Origin: Nonomuraea cavernae
GTDB lineage: Bacteria; Actinomycetota; Actinomycetes; Streptosporangiales; Streptosporangiaceae
Assembly (NCBI RefSeq): GCF_014646355.1
Contig: NZ_BMNH01000003.1
Span: 248,001 to 312,000 of the forward strand
DNA: 64,000 nucleotides
Direction of reading: 5' to 3'
The notes under the pieces: generated by a model
The model's input: only the letters and a program-made list of their open reading frames with translations
Told to the model about the DNA's origin: nothing
Database searches by the model: none
In this document: piece by piece, positions 54,080-63,036 of the stretch
How the letters are laid out: each line of letters opens with the position of its first letter
Numbering within the stretch: the stretch's first letter is position 1
Translations under genes and position numbers: made by a program

Positions 54080-55099
54080 TCAGGAGGCGGCGAAGGCCGG
54101 GTTGGCGCAGTGGGCCAGCGGCTCGCCGCGCACGTAGCGGGCCACGTCCGCCGAGACGATCCGCGCCGCCTTGATCGCCGTCTCCTTGCTGGCCCCGGCC
54201 AGGTGCGGGGTCATCACCAGGTTGGGCGTCGTGAGCAGCCGCGACCCGTCGGGGATGGGCTCCTCGGGGAAGACGTCCACGGCGGCGCCGAACAGGTGGC
54301 CGGACTCCAGCGCGTCGCACATCGCGTCGTAGTCGAGCAGCGCCCCCCTGGCGCAGTTGACCAGCACGGACCCGGCGGGCATCCGGGCGATCTCGGCGGC
54401 GCCGATCATGCCGGTGGTCTCGGGCGTCGCCCGGGCGTGCAGCGAGACGAAGCGCGAGCGGGTGAGCAGCTCGTCGAGGCTCACCTTGCCCGGCAGGTCG
54501 ACGTACGGGTCGTGGACCAGCACCCGCGCGCCGAAGCCCGCCAGCATCCGGGACACCCGGCGGCCGATCGCGCCGTAGCCGACCAGGCCGACCGTGCTGC
54601 CGTCAAGCTCGGGCCCGACCATCTCGTAGCGGTAGTAGTCGCCCCGCCACACGCCCGTGGCCAGGTCGGCGTGCGTCGTCGGGATCCGGCGGGTGGCGGC
54701 GAGCAGCATGGCCAGCGTGTGCTCGGCCGTGGCGACGGCGTTGCGGCCGGGGGCGAAGGTCACGGCGACGCCCGCCTCGGTGGCCGCCTCCAGGTTGGCG
54801 TTGACCGGGCCGCCACGGCTGACGCCGAAAAGCCTGAGGTCGGGGCTGGCGGAAAGGACGCGGCGCGTCAGGGGAGCCATCTGCGTGACGCACACCTCGA
54901 CGCCCCGCAGCGCCTCGATCAGCTCGTCCTCCACGTCGGACGCCTCGTCGACCTCGCCCACCCGGCCGAACGGCACCACCGGCCACGGCAGCGTGAGCTC
55001 GCGGATCTCGACCTCGCCGGGAACCTCGCGCCGGAGCGCGTCTGCGAACAGGCGGTTCTGGACGAAGTGGTCACCGGCCGCAAGGACTCGAAGTGTCAA
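54080..55099 (-). CDS. D-2-hydroxyacid dehydrogenase
   Basis: 339-residue NAD-dependent D-isomer 2-hydroxyacid dehydrogenase. The Rossmann motif is VGLVGYGAIGRRVSRML; catalytic residues are Arg in VNCARGALLDY, Glu in VFPEEPIP and His in MTPHLAGASKE. TTG 55099 overlaps the preceding TGA by four bases and has GGAG in front. Genes of this type occur next to FGGY kinases (YoaC/YoaD-like pairs); here it may oxidise a sugar-acid or a phosphorylated intermediate. It is the last gene of the SorC-regulated operon. Confidence 0.9.
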   Translation of the reverse strand: MTLRVLAAGDHFVQNRLFADALRREVPGEVEIRELTLPWPVVPFGRVGEVDEASDVEDELIEALRGVEVCVTQMAPLTRRVLSASPDLRLFGVSRGGPVNANLEAATEAGVAVTFAPGRNAVATAEHTLAMLLAATRRIPTTHADLATGVWRGDYYRYEMVGPELDGSTVGLVGYGAIGRRVSRMLAGFGARVLVHDPYVDLPGKVSLDELLTRSRFVSLHARATPETTGMIGAAEIARMPAGSVLVNCARGALLDYDAMCDALESGHLFGAAVDVFPEEPIPDGSRLLTTPNLVMTPHLAGASKETAIKAARIVSADVARYVRGEPLAHCANPAFAAS

Positions 55100-55710
55100 C
55101 GCATGACTCCAATCGGAGAGTTGAACTGCAGGATCGCGACCTGCCCGGCCCGCACGCGCAGCTCGGTGACGGCGCAGTTGTCCAGGCGCGGGAAGAGCCG
55201 CCGGTACGAGCCGAGCGGCACCCCGATGAGCCCGCACAGGGCGAGCCTGATGGCGGTCGTGTGGGCGACCACCAGCACCCGGCCGTCCGGGTGGGCGGCG
55301 TGGATGTCGCGCAGGGCGGCCACGAACCGGTCGGCGGCCCGGTGCGGGTCCTCGCCGCCGGGCAGCGGGTGCGCGGCCGGGTCGGCCTCGAACGCGGCCC
55401 GCGCCTCGGGGAAGCGCCCGTGCATCTCGGCGGCGGTCAGCCCGTCGGCCTGGCCGAAGTCGAGCTCGACCAGGCGGGCGTCCACCTGGAGCTCGACCCC
55501 CGCCGCGCGGGCGCTGGCCGAGGCGGTGATCCGGGCCCGGCTGAGGGTGGAGGAGTAGACGGCCGACAGGCCCGCGGAGGCGGCCCAGCCGGCCAGGCGC
55601 GCGGCCTGGTCGTGGCCGCGTGGGGTCAGCTCGATGTCGCTGAGCCCGGCGTAGCGGTTCTCGGCGTGCCAGACGGTCTCGCCGTGGCGCACCAGCACCA
55701 GGTCGGTCAT
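55096..55710 (-). CDS. histidine phosphatase family protein
   Basis: 204-residue phosphoglycerate mutase-like phosphatase. The nucleophile His is in LVLVRHGETVW; phosphate-binding residues are in YSSTLSRARIT, ELDFGQADGLT and VVAHTTAIRLAL. It probably dephosphorylates a sugar phosphate; the operon context favours that over glycolytic mutase activity. The ATG overlaps the FGGY kinase stop by four bases. Confidence 0.9.
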   Translation of the reverse strand: MTDLVLVRHGETVWHAENRYAGLSDIELTPRGHDQAARLAGWAASAGLSAVYSSTLSRARITASASARAAGVELQVDARLVELDFGQADGLTAAEMHGRFPEARAAFEADPAAHPLPGGEDPHRAADRFVAALRDIHAAHPDGRVLVVAHTTAIRLALCGLIGVPLGSYRRLFPRLDNCAVTELRVRAGQVAILQFNSPIGVMR

Positions 55711-57143
55711 CGGGTGGTCCTCTCGCGGGCGTGGGCGGCGGCCGGCGAGGGGAGCCAGCCGCGGCCTTCCAGTTCGTCGACGAAGCGCAGGTAGTGCTCG
55801 CGCAGGTCGGTGCCGTCCGGCTGGACGACCTCGCGGGTGCGGATCATGCTCGCCGACGCCTCCGGCCCGGCGGCGAGCACGGCCATGCCGAGCGCGGGCT
55901 CGGCGTTCTCGCGCAGCGTCACCGGCCGCCCGAGCACGTCGGCGCGCAGCCGGTTCCAGTACGCGCTGCGGGTCGCCCCGCCGGTCAGGATGATCTCGCC
56001 GTCCACCGGCGCGCCGAGCAGGTCGAGGTAGTCGAAGCAGAGCCGCTCGATGTACGCCGCCCCGCGCAGGATGGCGGCGTAGCGCTCGACGTCGTCCGAG
56101 ACGTGGCCGAGCGTGAAGCCCTCCGCTGCTGGAGCGTCGAACGGGAACCGCTCGCCCCGCGAGACCAGCGGATAGATGGTGGCGGGGTCGGCCCAGGAAC
56201 GGGCGGCGGCCTCGCGGCTGAGCGCGTCGAGGTCGCGGCCGGCGAGGTCGCGGGCCAGCACGCCCGCGCCGGTGCTGGACGCGCCGCCCGGCAGCCAGGA
56301 GCCGTCGGGCGCGCGGTGCGAGTAGACGACGCCCAGCGGGTCGTGGATGAGCTCGCGGGTGACGCCCTTGAGCACGAGCGTGGTGCCCATCACGGAGTTC
56401 CAGCTGCCCGTCGTCAGAGCGCCCGCGCCCAGTTGGGCGGCGCAGCCGTCGGTGGCGCCGGCGATCACCGGGGTGCCCGCGGGCAGGCCGGTGGCCTCGG
56501 CGGCCTCGGCGCACACCGTGCCCAGCCGGCTGCCGGGCCGTACGACCTGGGGCAGCATCGAGGCGGGCACGCCGAGCGCGTCGAACACCTCGCGGGGCCA
56601 GTCCTCGTCGATCAGGTGCACGCCCGTCTTGAGCGCGTTGCTCAGGTCGGTCGCGACGTCGTGGCCGGTCAGGCGGCGGTTGACGAAGTCGCTCTGGTGG
56701 GCCGCCCGCGCCCCCGCGGGGGCGTCCGGCAGCAGCCAGAGCAGCTTGGGCAGCGCCCAGTTGGGCTGCATGCGCAGGTAGCCGAGCCGCTCCCACACCG
56801 GCGCGCCCACCGCGTTGACCCGCTCGACCTCGCCGGTGGCCCGCCGGTCGTCGTACATCAGGCCGGGTGTCAGCGGATCGCCGTCGCGGTCGGTGAGCAG
56901 GACCGTTCCAGAGGTGGCGTCGACGGCCACGCCGTCGATCCGGCCGGGCGGCACGTCGCGCAGCGCCTCGCGGGTGGCGGCGGCCAGCTCACGCCACCAC
57001 TGCTCGGGGTCCTGCTCGTGTCTCGGCCCGTCGCGGTGGCTGGTCAGCGGCCGGCTCGCCGCGCCGAGCACCTGCCCGGTCCCGTCGACGGCCATCGCGC
57101 GCACGCTCTGCGTGCCGAGGTCGATGCCGATCCACACGCTCAT
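55707..57143 (-). CDS. FGGY-family carbohydrate kinase, first of two
   Basis: 478-residue sugar kinase. ATP/Mg elements are GIDLGTQSVRAMAVD at the N-terminus, GATDGCAAQLGAGALTTG in the middle and ILTGGATRSAYWNRLRADVLG near the end. Closest in style to xylulokinase/ribulokinase-type members; the sugar cannot be assigned. The ATG at 57143 overlaps the next kinase's stop by four bases. Confidence 0.9.
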   Translation of the reverse strand: MSVWIGIDLGTQSVRAMAVDGTGQVLGAASRPLTSHRDGPRHEQDPEQWWRELAAATREALRDVPPGRIDGVAVDATSGTVLLTDRDGDPLTPGLMYDDRRATGEVERVNAVGAPVWERLGYLRMQPNWALPKLLWLLPDAPAGARAAHQSDFVNRRLTGHDVATDLSNALKTGVHLIDEDWPREVFDALGVPASMLPQVVRPGSRLGTVCAEAAEATGLPAGTPVIAGATDGCAAQLGAGALTTGSWNSVMGTTLVLKGVTRELIHDPLGVVYSHRAPDGSWLPGGASSTGAGVLARDLAGRDLDALSREAAARSWADPATIYPLVSRGERFPFDAPAAEGFTLGHVSDDVERYAAILRGAAYIERLCFDYLDLLGAPVDGEIILTGGATRSAYWNRLRADVLGRPVTLRENAEPALGMAVLAAGPEASASMIRTREVVQPDGTDLREHYLRFVDELEGRGWLPSPAAAHARERTTR

Positions 57144-58627
57144 GTACGGCCCCAAGTCCGGTCGCGTGTCTCGGCGAGCAGCGGCCAGGATCGGGCGCTG
57201 TTCGCGCGCAGGGCAAGGAAGTCCTGGTAGGCGGTGTCGTACGGGCCGGGGTCCGGATGTACGGCGTCGCTCAGCCGGACGAACCGGTCGGCGGCCACCT
57301 CGACACCGGGGGCGGCGCCCGTGGCGACCAGCCCGACGATGAAGGCGCCCCGCGCGCCGACCTCGGCGTCGCTCGACCGGTGGACGGGCAGGCCGGTGAT
57401 GTCGGAGATCATGCGCACCCACAGGGCGTTGGCCGACCCGCCGCCGCACACGCGCAGCTCCTGGGCCGCGACCCCGGAGACGGCCAGGCAGTCCTGGACG
57501 ACGAGGCTGAGCCCTTCGAGCACGGCGCGGGCGATGTGCTCGCGGCCGTGTTCGAACGACAGGCCCAGGAAGGAGCCCCGGGCGAGCGGGTCGGAGAACG
57601 GCACCCGCTCACCGGCCGGCGAGAGGTAGGGCAGGAAGGCCAGCCCGCGGGCGCCCGGCGGGCTCTGCGCGGCCAGCTCGCCCAGCTCGGCCGGGCCGGG
57701 CAGGCCGAGCAGCCGGCAGGCCCACTGGATGACCTCGCCCCCGGAGAAGGTGGGGAAGGCCCGCAGGTAGCCGCCCGGTATCGCGAGCGTGACGCCGACC
57801 GGCTCGCCGTCCAGGTCGGGACGGTCGGCGACGGTCTCGGTGCACAGCGTGGTGCCGAGGATGCCGCACGCCTGGCCGGGCCGTACGGCTCCGGCGCCGA
57901 TCGCGGTCGAGGCGATGTCGTAGGGCGCCATCACGACCGGTGTCCCGGCGGGCAGGCCGAGCGACTCGGCGGCGCCGGTGGTGAGGGCGGCGACCCGGCG
58001 CGTGTCGTCACGCGGCTCGGGCAGCAGCCGTTCGGCCCACTCCAGGCCGTACATGGCCATCAGCTCGGGGGAGTAGGCTCGGGTGCGCAGGTCCATGAAC
58101 GGGGCCGACGCGTCGGACTCGTCGGTGGCGATCTCACCGGTCAGCCGGGAGAAGATCCAGCCGCCGCAGGTGAGGCCGGCGGCCGAGCGGTCGAGCCGGT
58201 CGGGGTCGTGCTCGCGCAGCCAGCTCAGGATCGCGTGCGGCAGGCCCGACGCGCTGACGTTGCCGTTGAGGCGGAAGGCGCGTTCGGCGACCCCGGAGCG
58301 GGCCCAGGCGTCGACCGTGGCGGCGGCCCGGCCGTCGTTCCACAGGATCGCGTTGCCGGTGGGCTCGCCGGCGGGGTCGACCAGCCAGACCCCGTCGCCC
58401 TGCGCGGTGACGGCGAGGAAGTCGATCGGGCCCTCGGTCCGGGCGGCGACGTCGCGCACGGTGCGCGCGACGGCGTCCCAGACCGTGGTCATGTCCTGCT
58501 CGGCCCAGCCGGGCGCGGGACGGGACACACCGGTCTGGTGCCGGGCGACCGCGACCTCCGCGCCCGCCTCGTCGTAGCCGACCGCCTTGACGACCGTGGT
58601 GCCGGCGTCGACGCAGATCGCCGCCAT
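57140..58627 (-). CDS. FGGY-family carbohydrate kinase, second of two
   Basis: 495-residue FGGY kinase with CVDAGTTVVKAVGYD, APYDIASTAIGAGAVRPGQACG and VCGGGSANALWVRMISDITG. It differs from the first kinase throughout, so it is not a recent duplicate; its start (AVARHQTGVSRPAPGWAEQDM) recalls polyol-kinase (EryA-like) proteins. The ATG overlaps the permease stop by one base. Two kinases in one operon point to two substrates or two consecutive phosphorylated intermediates. Confidence 0.9.
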   Translation of the reverse strand: MAAICVDAGTTVVKAVGYDEAGAEVAVARHQTGVSRPAPGWAEQDMTTVWDAVARTVRDVAARTEGPIDFLAVTAQGDGVWLVDPAGEPTGNAILWNDGRAAATVDAWARSGVAERAFRLNGNVSASGLPHAILSWLREHDPDRLDRSAAGLTCGGWIFSRLTGEIATDESDASAPFMDLRTRAYSPELMAMYGLEWAERLLPEPRDDTRRVAALTTGAAESLGLPAGTPVVMAPYDIASTAIGAGAVRPGQACGILGTTLCTETVADRPDLDGEPVGVTLAIPGGYLRAFPTFSGGEVIQWACRLLGLPGPAELGELAAQSPPGARGLAFLPYLSPAGERVPFSDPLARGSFLGLSFEHGREHIARAVLEGLSLVVQDCLAVSGVAAQELRVCGGGSANALWVRMISDITGLPVHRSSDAEVGARGAFIVGLVATGAAPGVEVAADRFVRLSDAVHPDPGPYDTAYQDFLALRANSARSWPLLAETRDRTWGRT

Positions 58628-59871
58628 CAGGCTCTTCCGTGTGAGGTCCGAGACTTGCGGGCGATCGAGTCGACGACCACGGCCAGCAGCAGGACGGCGC
58701 CGGTGACCACGAACCGGATGGAGGAGTCGAGGTTCAGCAGGGTCAGGCCGCTGGAGATCGACTGGATGACGATGATGCCGAGCAGCGCCCCGAACGCCGA
58801 GCCGCGACCGCCGAACAGGCTGGTCCCGCCGATCACGGCCGCCGCGATGGCGTTGAGGTTGATGTCGCCCCCGCCGCTGCTCTGGTTGGCCGCGGCCAGC
58901 CGGGCTGCGGCCAGGATGCCGCCCACTGCGGCGAAGGACGAGCAGAGCACGAACACCGAGGTGTAGACAGCCTTGACGTTGATGCCGGCCCGCCGGGCCG
59001 CCTCCACGTTGCCGCCGACGGCGTAGACGGACCTGCCCCACTTCGTACGGGACAGCAGGTAGTGCATGACCAGCACCATCCCGACGAAGAGCATGAACAT
59101 CCAGCCGATGCCGCGCGTCTGCCCGAGGTACCAGACCACGAAGGCGAGCACCACCAGCAGCGCCGCGCTCCTGATGGCCAGCATGGACGTCGTCTTGGAC
59201 GACAGCCCCGCCCTGCGGCGCTCGCTCGCGTGCAGGTAGCCGCTGACGAACAGCCAGACCGCCGCCACCACCGCGAAGGTGTAGGAGAGCCAGTCGGGCA
59301 CGAAGGCCAACTGGGCGAAGTTCACCAGCCCGGAGTCGAACGGCAGGTTGATCGAGCCCTTGCTGCCGAGCACGTAGAGCTGCAGGCCCAGGAAGGCGAG
59401 CAGGCCGGCCATGCTGATGACGAAGCTGGGCACCCCGAACCGGTTGTACAGCTGCGCGTAGACCCAGCCGACGACCGCGCCCATGAGCACCGAGGCCAGG
59501 ATCGCCACCCACACCGGCAGGCCCTGGCTGACGAAGAGCACGGCCAGCACGGCGCTCGACAGCCCGCTGACCGAGCCGACCGACAGGTCGATCTCGCCGA
59601 CGAGCAGCACGCACACGATGCCGAGCGCGATGACGCCGACGGCCGCCGACTCCAGGGTGAGGTTCACCAGGTTGGCGCTGGACAGGAAGACGGGGTTGAG
59701 GATCTGCAGCACGCTCCAGATCACGATGAGGCCGACCACGACCGGGATCACCCCGAGGTCGCCGCCCCGGGCCCGCTCGACCACGTCGGAGATCGCGCCG
59801 CGCAGCCCCTCCTGTGACCGCAGCCGCTCGTCCTGGCGGTCGGTGGCCGTGCTTTTGACCGTGGTGCTCAC
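58627..59871 (-). CDS. CUT2 sugar permease (XylH type)
   Basis: 414-residue permease of a ribose/xylose-type ABC importer with about 10-12 predicted helices. Family blocks are LESAAVGVIALGIVCVLLVGEIDLSVGSV and AAAVIGGTSLFGGRGSAFGALLGIIVIQSISSGLTLLNL. The length exceeds RbsC (about 320) and fits XylH. GTG 59871 overlaps the ATPase stop by four bases. Confidence 0.92.
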   Translation of the reverse strand: MSTTVKSTATDRQDERLRSQEGLRGAISDVVERARGGDLGVIPVVVGLIVIWSVLQILNPVFLSSANLVNLTLESAAVGVIALGIVCVLLVGEIDLSVGSVSGLSSAVLAVLFVSQGLPVWVAILASVLMGAVVGWVYAQLYNRFGVPSFVISMAGLLAFLGLQLYVLGSKGSINLPFDSGLVNFAQLAFVPDWLSYTFAVVAAVWLFVSGYLHASERRRAGLSSKTTSMLAIRSAALLVVLAFVVWYLGQTRGIGWMFMLFVGMVLVMHYLLSRTKWGRSVYAVGGNVEAARRAGINVKAVYTSVFVLCSSFAAVGGILAAARLAAANQSSGGGDINLNAIAAAVIGGTSLFGGRGSAFGALLGIIVIQSISSGLTLLNLDSSIRFVVTGAVLLLAVVVDSIARKSRTSHGRA

Positions 59872-60659
59872 GAGGAGAGCCCTTCCTTCCTGCGCGCCTG
59901 CCGTTGGGAGACCGCGTTGTCGGTGGCTCCGGTGATGGCGGCGATGATGTCCTCGGGGGAGACGTCGTTCACGTCGAAGACTCCGTTGTTGCGGCCGAGC
60001 CTGAGGACGGCCACGGTGTCGGCCACGGCCTTCACGTCGGCCATGTTGTGGCTGATCATGATGACGCCGAGGCCGCGCTCGCGGAGCCGTTCGACCAGGT
60101 TGAGCACCTCGGCCGTCTGGGCGACGCCCAGGGCGGCGGTCGGCTCGTCGAGGATGATGACCTTGGGGTCGCCGAGCAGCGACCGGGCGATCGCGACGGT
60201 CTGCCGCTGTCCGCCGGAGAGCGAGGCCACCGGCACCCGCACGCTGGGGATCTTGGCCGAGAGCTGGCGGAGCAGATCCCAGGAGCGGGTCTCCATCGCC
60301 ACGTCGTTGAGCCGCAGCGGCCGCAGCTCCTGCCCCAGGAAGAGGTTCTGGATCACGTTCAGGTTCTCGCACAGCGCGAGGTCCTGGAAGACCGTGGCGA
60401 TGCCGAGCCTGTGGGCCGCCGCCGGAGTCGGGATCTCGACCGTCTTCGAGTCGAAGACGATCTTTCCCGAGTCCGGCGGGTGCACACCCGAGAGGATCTT
60501 GACCAGCGTCGACTTGCCCGCGCCGTTGTCTCCGACGATGGCCACGACCTGTCCCGCGGCCACATCGAGGTCGATGTCGGTCAGCGCGGCGACCGCGCCG
60601 AAGGTCTTGCTGATCCCGCGCAGGGACAGGACGTTGTCTGATTGCTGGTTGGACGACAA
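59868..60659 (-). CDS. CUT2 sugar ABC ATPase, single domain
   Basis: 263-residue ATPase of the sugar importer. Walker A is GDNGAGKST, signature LSGGQRQTVAIARSL, Walker B VIILDEPTAALGVAQ and H-loop MISHNMADV. Unlike RbsA or XylG it has only one nucleotide-binding domain, so it probably works as a homodimer. TTG 60659 is the start that fits family alignments, with AGGAG in front. Confidence 0.9.
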   Translation of the reverse strand: MSSNQQSDNVLSLRGISKTFGAVAALTDIDLDVAAGQVVAIVGDNGAGKSTLVKILSGVHPPDSGKIVFDSKTVEIPTPAAAHRLGIATVFQDLALCENLNVIQNLFLGQELRPLRLNDVAMETRSWDLLRQLSAKIPSVRVPVASLSGGQRQTVAIARSLLGDPKVIILDEPTAALGVAQTAEVLNLVERLRERGLGVIMISHNMADVKAVADTVAVLRLGRNNGVFDVNDVSPEDIIAAITGATDNAVSQRQARRKEGLSS

Positions 60660-60676
60660 GGGGGACTCCTGGAGAT

Positions 60677-61762
60677 CTACTTGATGTCGAGTTCGGCGCA
60701 ACCCTTGGCGTAGGCGCCGGTGCAGACCTCGGAGGCCTTCATGATCCCGCTGTCGAACAGGACCTCCTTGATGTTCTCCTTGGTCACGACCGTGGGAACG
60801 AACAGCTCCGACGGCGTGTCGTAGAGCGTGGTCTTGCCCTCGGGCTTGTTGCCCTGGACGAAGTCCCAGGCGACGGTGGCCGCGGCCTCGGCCACGATCT
60901 TGATCGGCTTGGAGATGGTGTTGTACTGGTCGCCCGAGATGATGCGCTGGGCGGCGGCCGTCTCGGCGTCGTTGCCCGTGACCGGCGGGACCTTGCCACC
61001 CGCGGCCTTGAACGCCGCGATGGTGCCGCCGGCGGTGCCGTCGTTGGCCGCCACCACGCCGACGATCTTGTCGCCGAACTGGGTGATCTGGCCGCTGACC
61101 CAGGTCTGCGCCTTCTCGGGCTGCCAGTCGGGGGTGTCGTACTCGGCGAGCAGCTTGTGGCCGCTCGGGTCGATCGCGCTGTGGATGCCCTTCTTGATCA
61201 GGCCGGCCGCGGCGTCCGTGGGGGAGCCGTTGACCTGGAGCAGGCCGCCCTCGATCTTCTCGGCCTTGAGGTGGTCGACCAGCGACTGGCCGATCATGGA
61301 GCCGATCTTCTCGTTGTCGAAGGAGATGTAGTAGTCGGCGGGCGTCGCCGGGATCGGCCGGTCGTAGGCGATGACCGGCACGTTCTGCGCCTGCGCCGTC
61401 TTGACGATGGTGGCCGCGGCGGCCGAGTCGACCGGGTCGAGCACGATGGCCTTGACGCCCTGCGCGAGCGCCGAGTTGGCCTGCTGCTGCTGCTTGGCGG
61501 CGTCGGAGTCGGCGTTCTGGTAGATGACCGAGCAGCCGGAGCAGAGCTCCTTCATCTTGGCCTCGAACAGCGGCTTGTCCTGGAGCTCGTACCTGGTCGA
61601 CGCGAGGTCGGGCATGAGGAAGGCCACCTTGGCGTCGGTGCCGCCGCCGCCACCGGAACCGGCGTCCGTGGTGCCGCTGTCGGAGCCGCAGGCGGTCAGA
61701 GCCGCGCCCGCGATGACCGCCACGGCGGCGAACGCCGTGGTGCGCATCTGAGTTCTGTTCAA
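60677..61762 (-). CDS. CUT2 sugar-binding lipoprotein (XylF/RbsB type)
   Basis: 361-residue periplasmic-binding-protein-type lipoprotein. The signal peptide ends LTAC with Cys25, and a Gly/Ser linker follows. The body has VAFLMPDLASTRYELQDKPLFEAKMKEL, ALAQGVKAIVLDPVDSAAAATIV, VIAYDRPI and VVAANDGTAGGTIAAFKAAG, matching the xylose/ribose-binding class. I start at TTG 61762 because GAGGAAAG lies just in front; a GTG at 61777 is in frame. First gene of the SorC-controlled operon. Confidence 0.9.
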   Translation of the reverse strand: MNRTQMRTTAFAAVAVIAGAALTACGSDSGTTDAGSGGGGGTDAKVAFLMPDLASTRYELQDKPLFEAKMKELCSGCSVIYQNADSDAAKQQQQANSALAQGVKAIVLDPVDSAAAATIVKTAQAQNVPVIAYDRPIPATPADYYISFDNEKIGSMIGQSLVDHLKAEKIEGGLLQVNGSPTDAAAGLIKKGIHSAIDPSGHKLLAEYDTPDWQPEKAQTWVSGQITQFGDKIVGVVAANDGTAGGTIAAFKAAGGKVPPVTGNDAETAAAQRIISGDQYNTISKPIKIVAEAAATVAWDFVQGNKPEGKTTLYDTPSELFVPTVVTKENIKEVLFDSGIMKASEVCTGAYAKGCAELDIK

Positions 61763-61871
61763 GGGTTCTTTCCTCACTTGCTACGTCTCGCGGAGCTGGT
61801 TGCGTCGCGTTCCCCCGGGTGCCGCAGGGCACAGGGCCGCTCACACACGGCAACGCGCTGCGGTGCGACTC

Positions 61872-61909
61872 ACGCTAGCGCGCACCCAGAACTTTTGTCC
61901 AGCAAAAGT
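61872..61909 (-). promoter_or_regulatory. promoter and SorC operator of the sugar operon
   Basis: On the minus strand TGGACA (61901-61896) and TAGCGT (61877-61872) are 18 bases apart. A perfect inverted repeat ACTTTTG-TCCAG-CAAAAGT (61891-61909) overlaps the -35 box. It suits the TTTTGC/GCAAAA-style sites of SorC regulators, placing the next-door regulator as the controller. The leader to TTG 61762 is about 100 bases. Confidence 0.7.
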
Positions 61910-61959
61910 GTTCAGGGAGTTTTTACCCCTGTGACCTGCTGTTAATCATTTGAGGGTAC

Positions 61960-62919
61960 TCAGCGGACGGCGGTGAGCAGACCCTCGGCGGTCAGCGCGT
62001 CGGTGACGAGGCGGTTGAAATAGCCGCCCCGCGCCCCGGCGACGATCGAGCCGACCTTCTCCGGGCCCACCGCGACCGCGATGGAGAACGGAATGCGGCG
62101 CAGGTCCTCCAGCGCCGTCGCCACCAGCCGCTCACTGCCCGGATAGCCGACGGGCTCGCCGTCGCGGTCGTAGAAGCGCGAGCACACGTCGCCCACCGCC
62201 TGGCGCAGGCTGTCGGCGTAGCGGGGCACGAAGGCGGGCACGACCTGGCGCATCACCGGCGGTGAGCCGACGCCCACGATCGCGCACTTGGCCCGGCCCC
62301 ACAGGTCCATCACCCGGCGCACCGACGGCTCGTGCTGCAGCGAGTAGAACAGCTCCGGCCCCGGCAGCGCGGGCGCGTAGAGGTAGCTCGGCACGCCACC
62401 GACCCGCTCGGCCAGCAGGCGGGTGGTCTCGTTGGTCTGGAACCAGGGCTGTGGATCCTCCTGGCCGCCCACGGCCGGCGCGATCGTGACGCCGGGGAAC
62501 TGGCCGAGCCCCTCGCGCGCGCACTCGTAGATCGTGCTGCCGGAGGAGACCAGGATCACGTCGCCCGAGGTCAGGCCCACCCCGGCGAGCGCCCTGGCCA
62601 GCCCCGGGGCCAGCCACGGGCCGAGCGCCGGGCCGCTGACCTTGGGCACCAGGTAGACCCGCTCCAGGCGCAGGGCGGCGGCGACCTCGGCGGCCAGCGG
62701 GCCCTCCTCCAGCGCGGACGGCCGGTGCACCCTGATCTCGACCAGGCCGTGCTTGCGCGCCTCGGTCAGCAGCCGGCTCACGGTCGCCCTGCTGACGCCG
62801 AGCCGCTTGGCGATGTCGGCCTGAGTCGCGTCCTCCAGGTAGTACTGCGAGGCGGCCGCGTACATCAGCTCCTGAGGGAACCGGGCTGGCGCCTCCGGTC
62901 CGACGTCGGCGGCATTCAT
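61960..62919 (-). CDS. SorC-family sugar-responsive regulator
   Basis: 319-residue SorC/DeoR-type regulator. The N-terminal HTH is ATQADIAKRLGVSRATVSRLLTEARKHGLVEI, and the C-terminal sugar-phosphate-binding domain (about residues 75-315) includes VILVSSGSTIYECAREGL and VGVGSPPV. Proteins of this family sense phosphorylated sugars, here probably a product of an operon kinase, and release the operon promoter. It lies upstream of the transporter operon on the same strand. Confidence 0.92.
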   Translation of the reverse strand: MNAADVGPEAPARFPQELMYAAASQYYLEDATQADIAKRLGVSRATVSRLLTEARKHGLVEIRVHRPSALEEGPLAAEVAAALRLERVYLVPKVSGPALGPWLAPGLARALAGVGLTSGDVILVSSGSTIYECAREGLGQFPGVTIAPAVGGQEDPQPWFQTNETTRLLAERVGGVPSYLYAPALPGPELFYSLQHEPSVRRVMDLWGRAKCAIVGVGSPPVMRQVVPAFVPRYADSLRQAVGDVCSRFYDRDGEPVGYPGSERLVATALEDLRRIPFSIAVAVGPEKVGSIVAGARGGYFNRLVTDALTAEGLLTAVR

Positions 62920-63036
62920 GCGCGCGCTCCCTAGGGCTTGAACATTGTTGCTGAACGGATGCGCAACGACTATACCTTCGTGCTCTCCGAGGCAAAGGCT
63001 AGCGATCCCCGCGTGCCCGCGACACGTCCGGAGGCA
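62920..63036. other. intergenic region upstream of the SorC regulator
   Basis: 117 bases between two leftward genes. It holds an inverted pair GTTGC/GCAAC around 62946-62970 that could be a SorC autoregulatory site; the match is weak. No gene is seen. Confidence 0.35.

Noticed and set aside
61960..62995. Alternative overlapping frame across the SorC regulator
   Set aside because: Composition is shadow-like (Arg/Gly/Pro) and the SorC frame has clear HTH and sugar-binding motifs.
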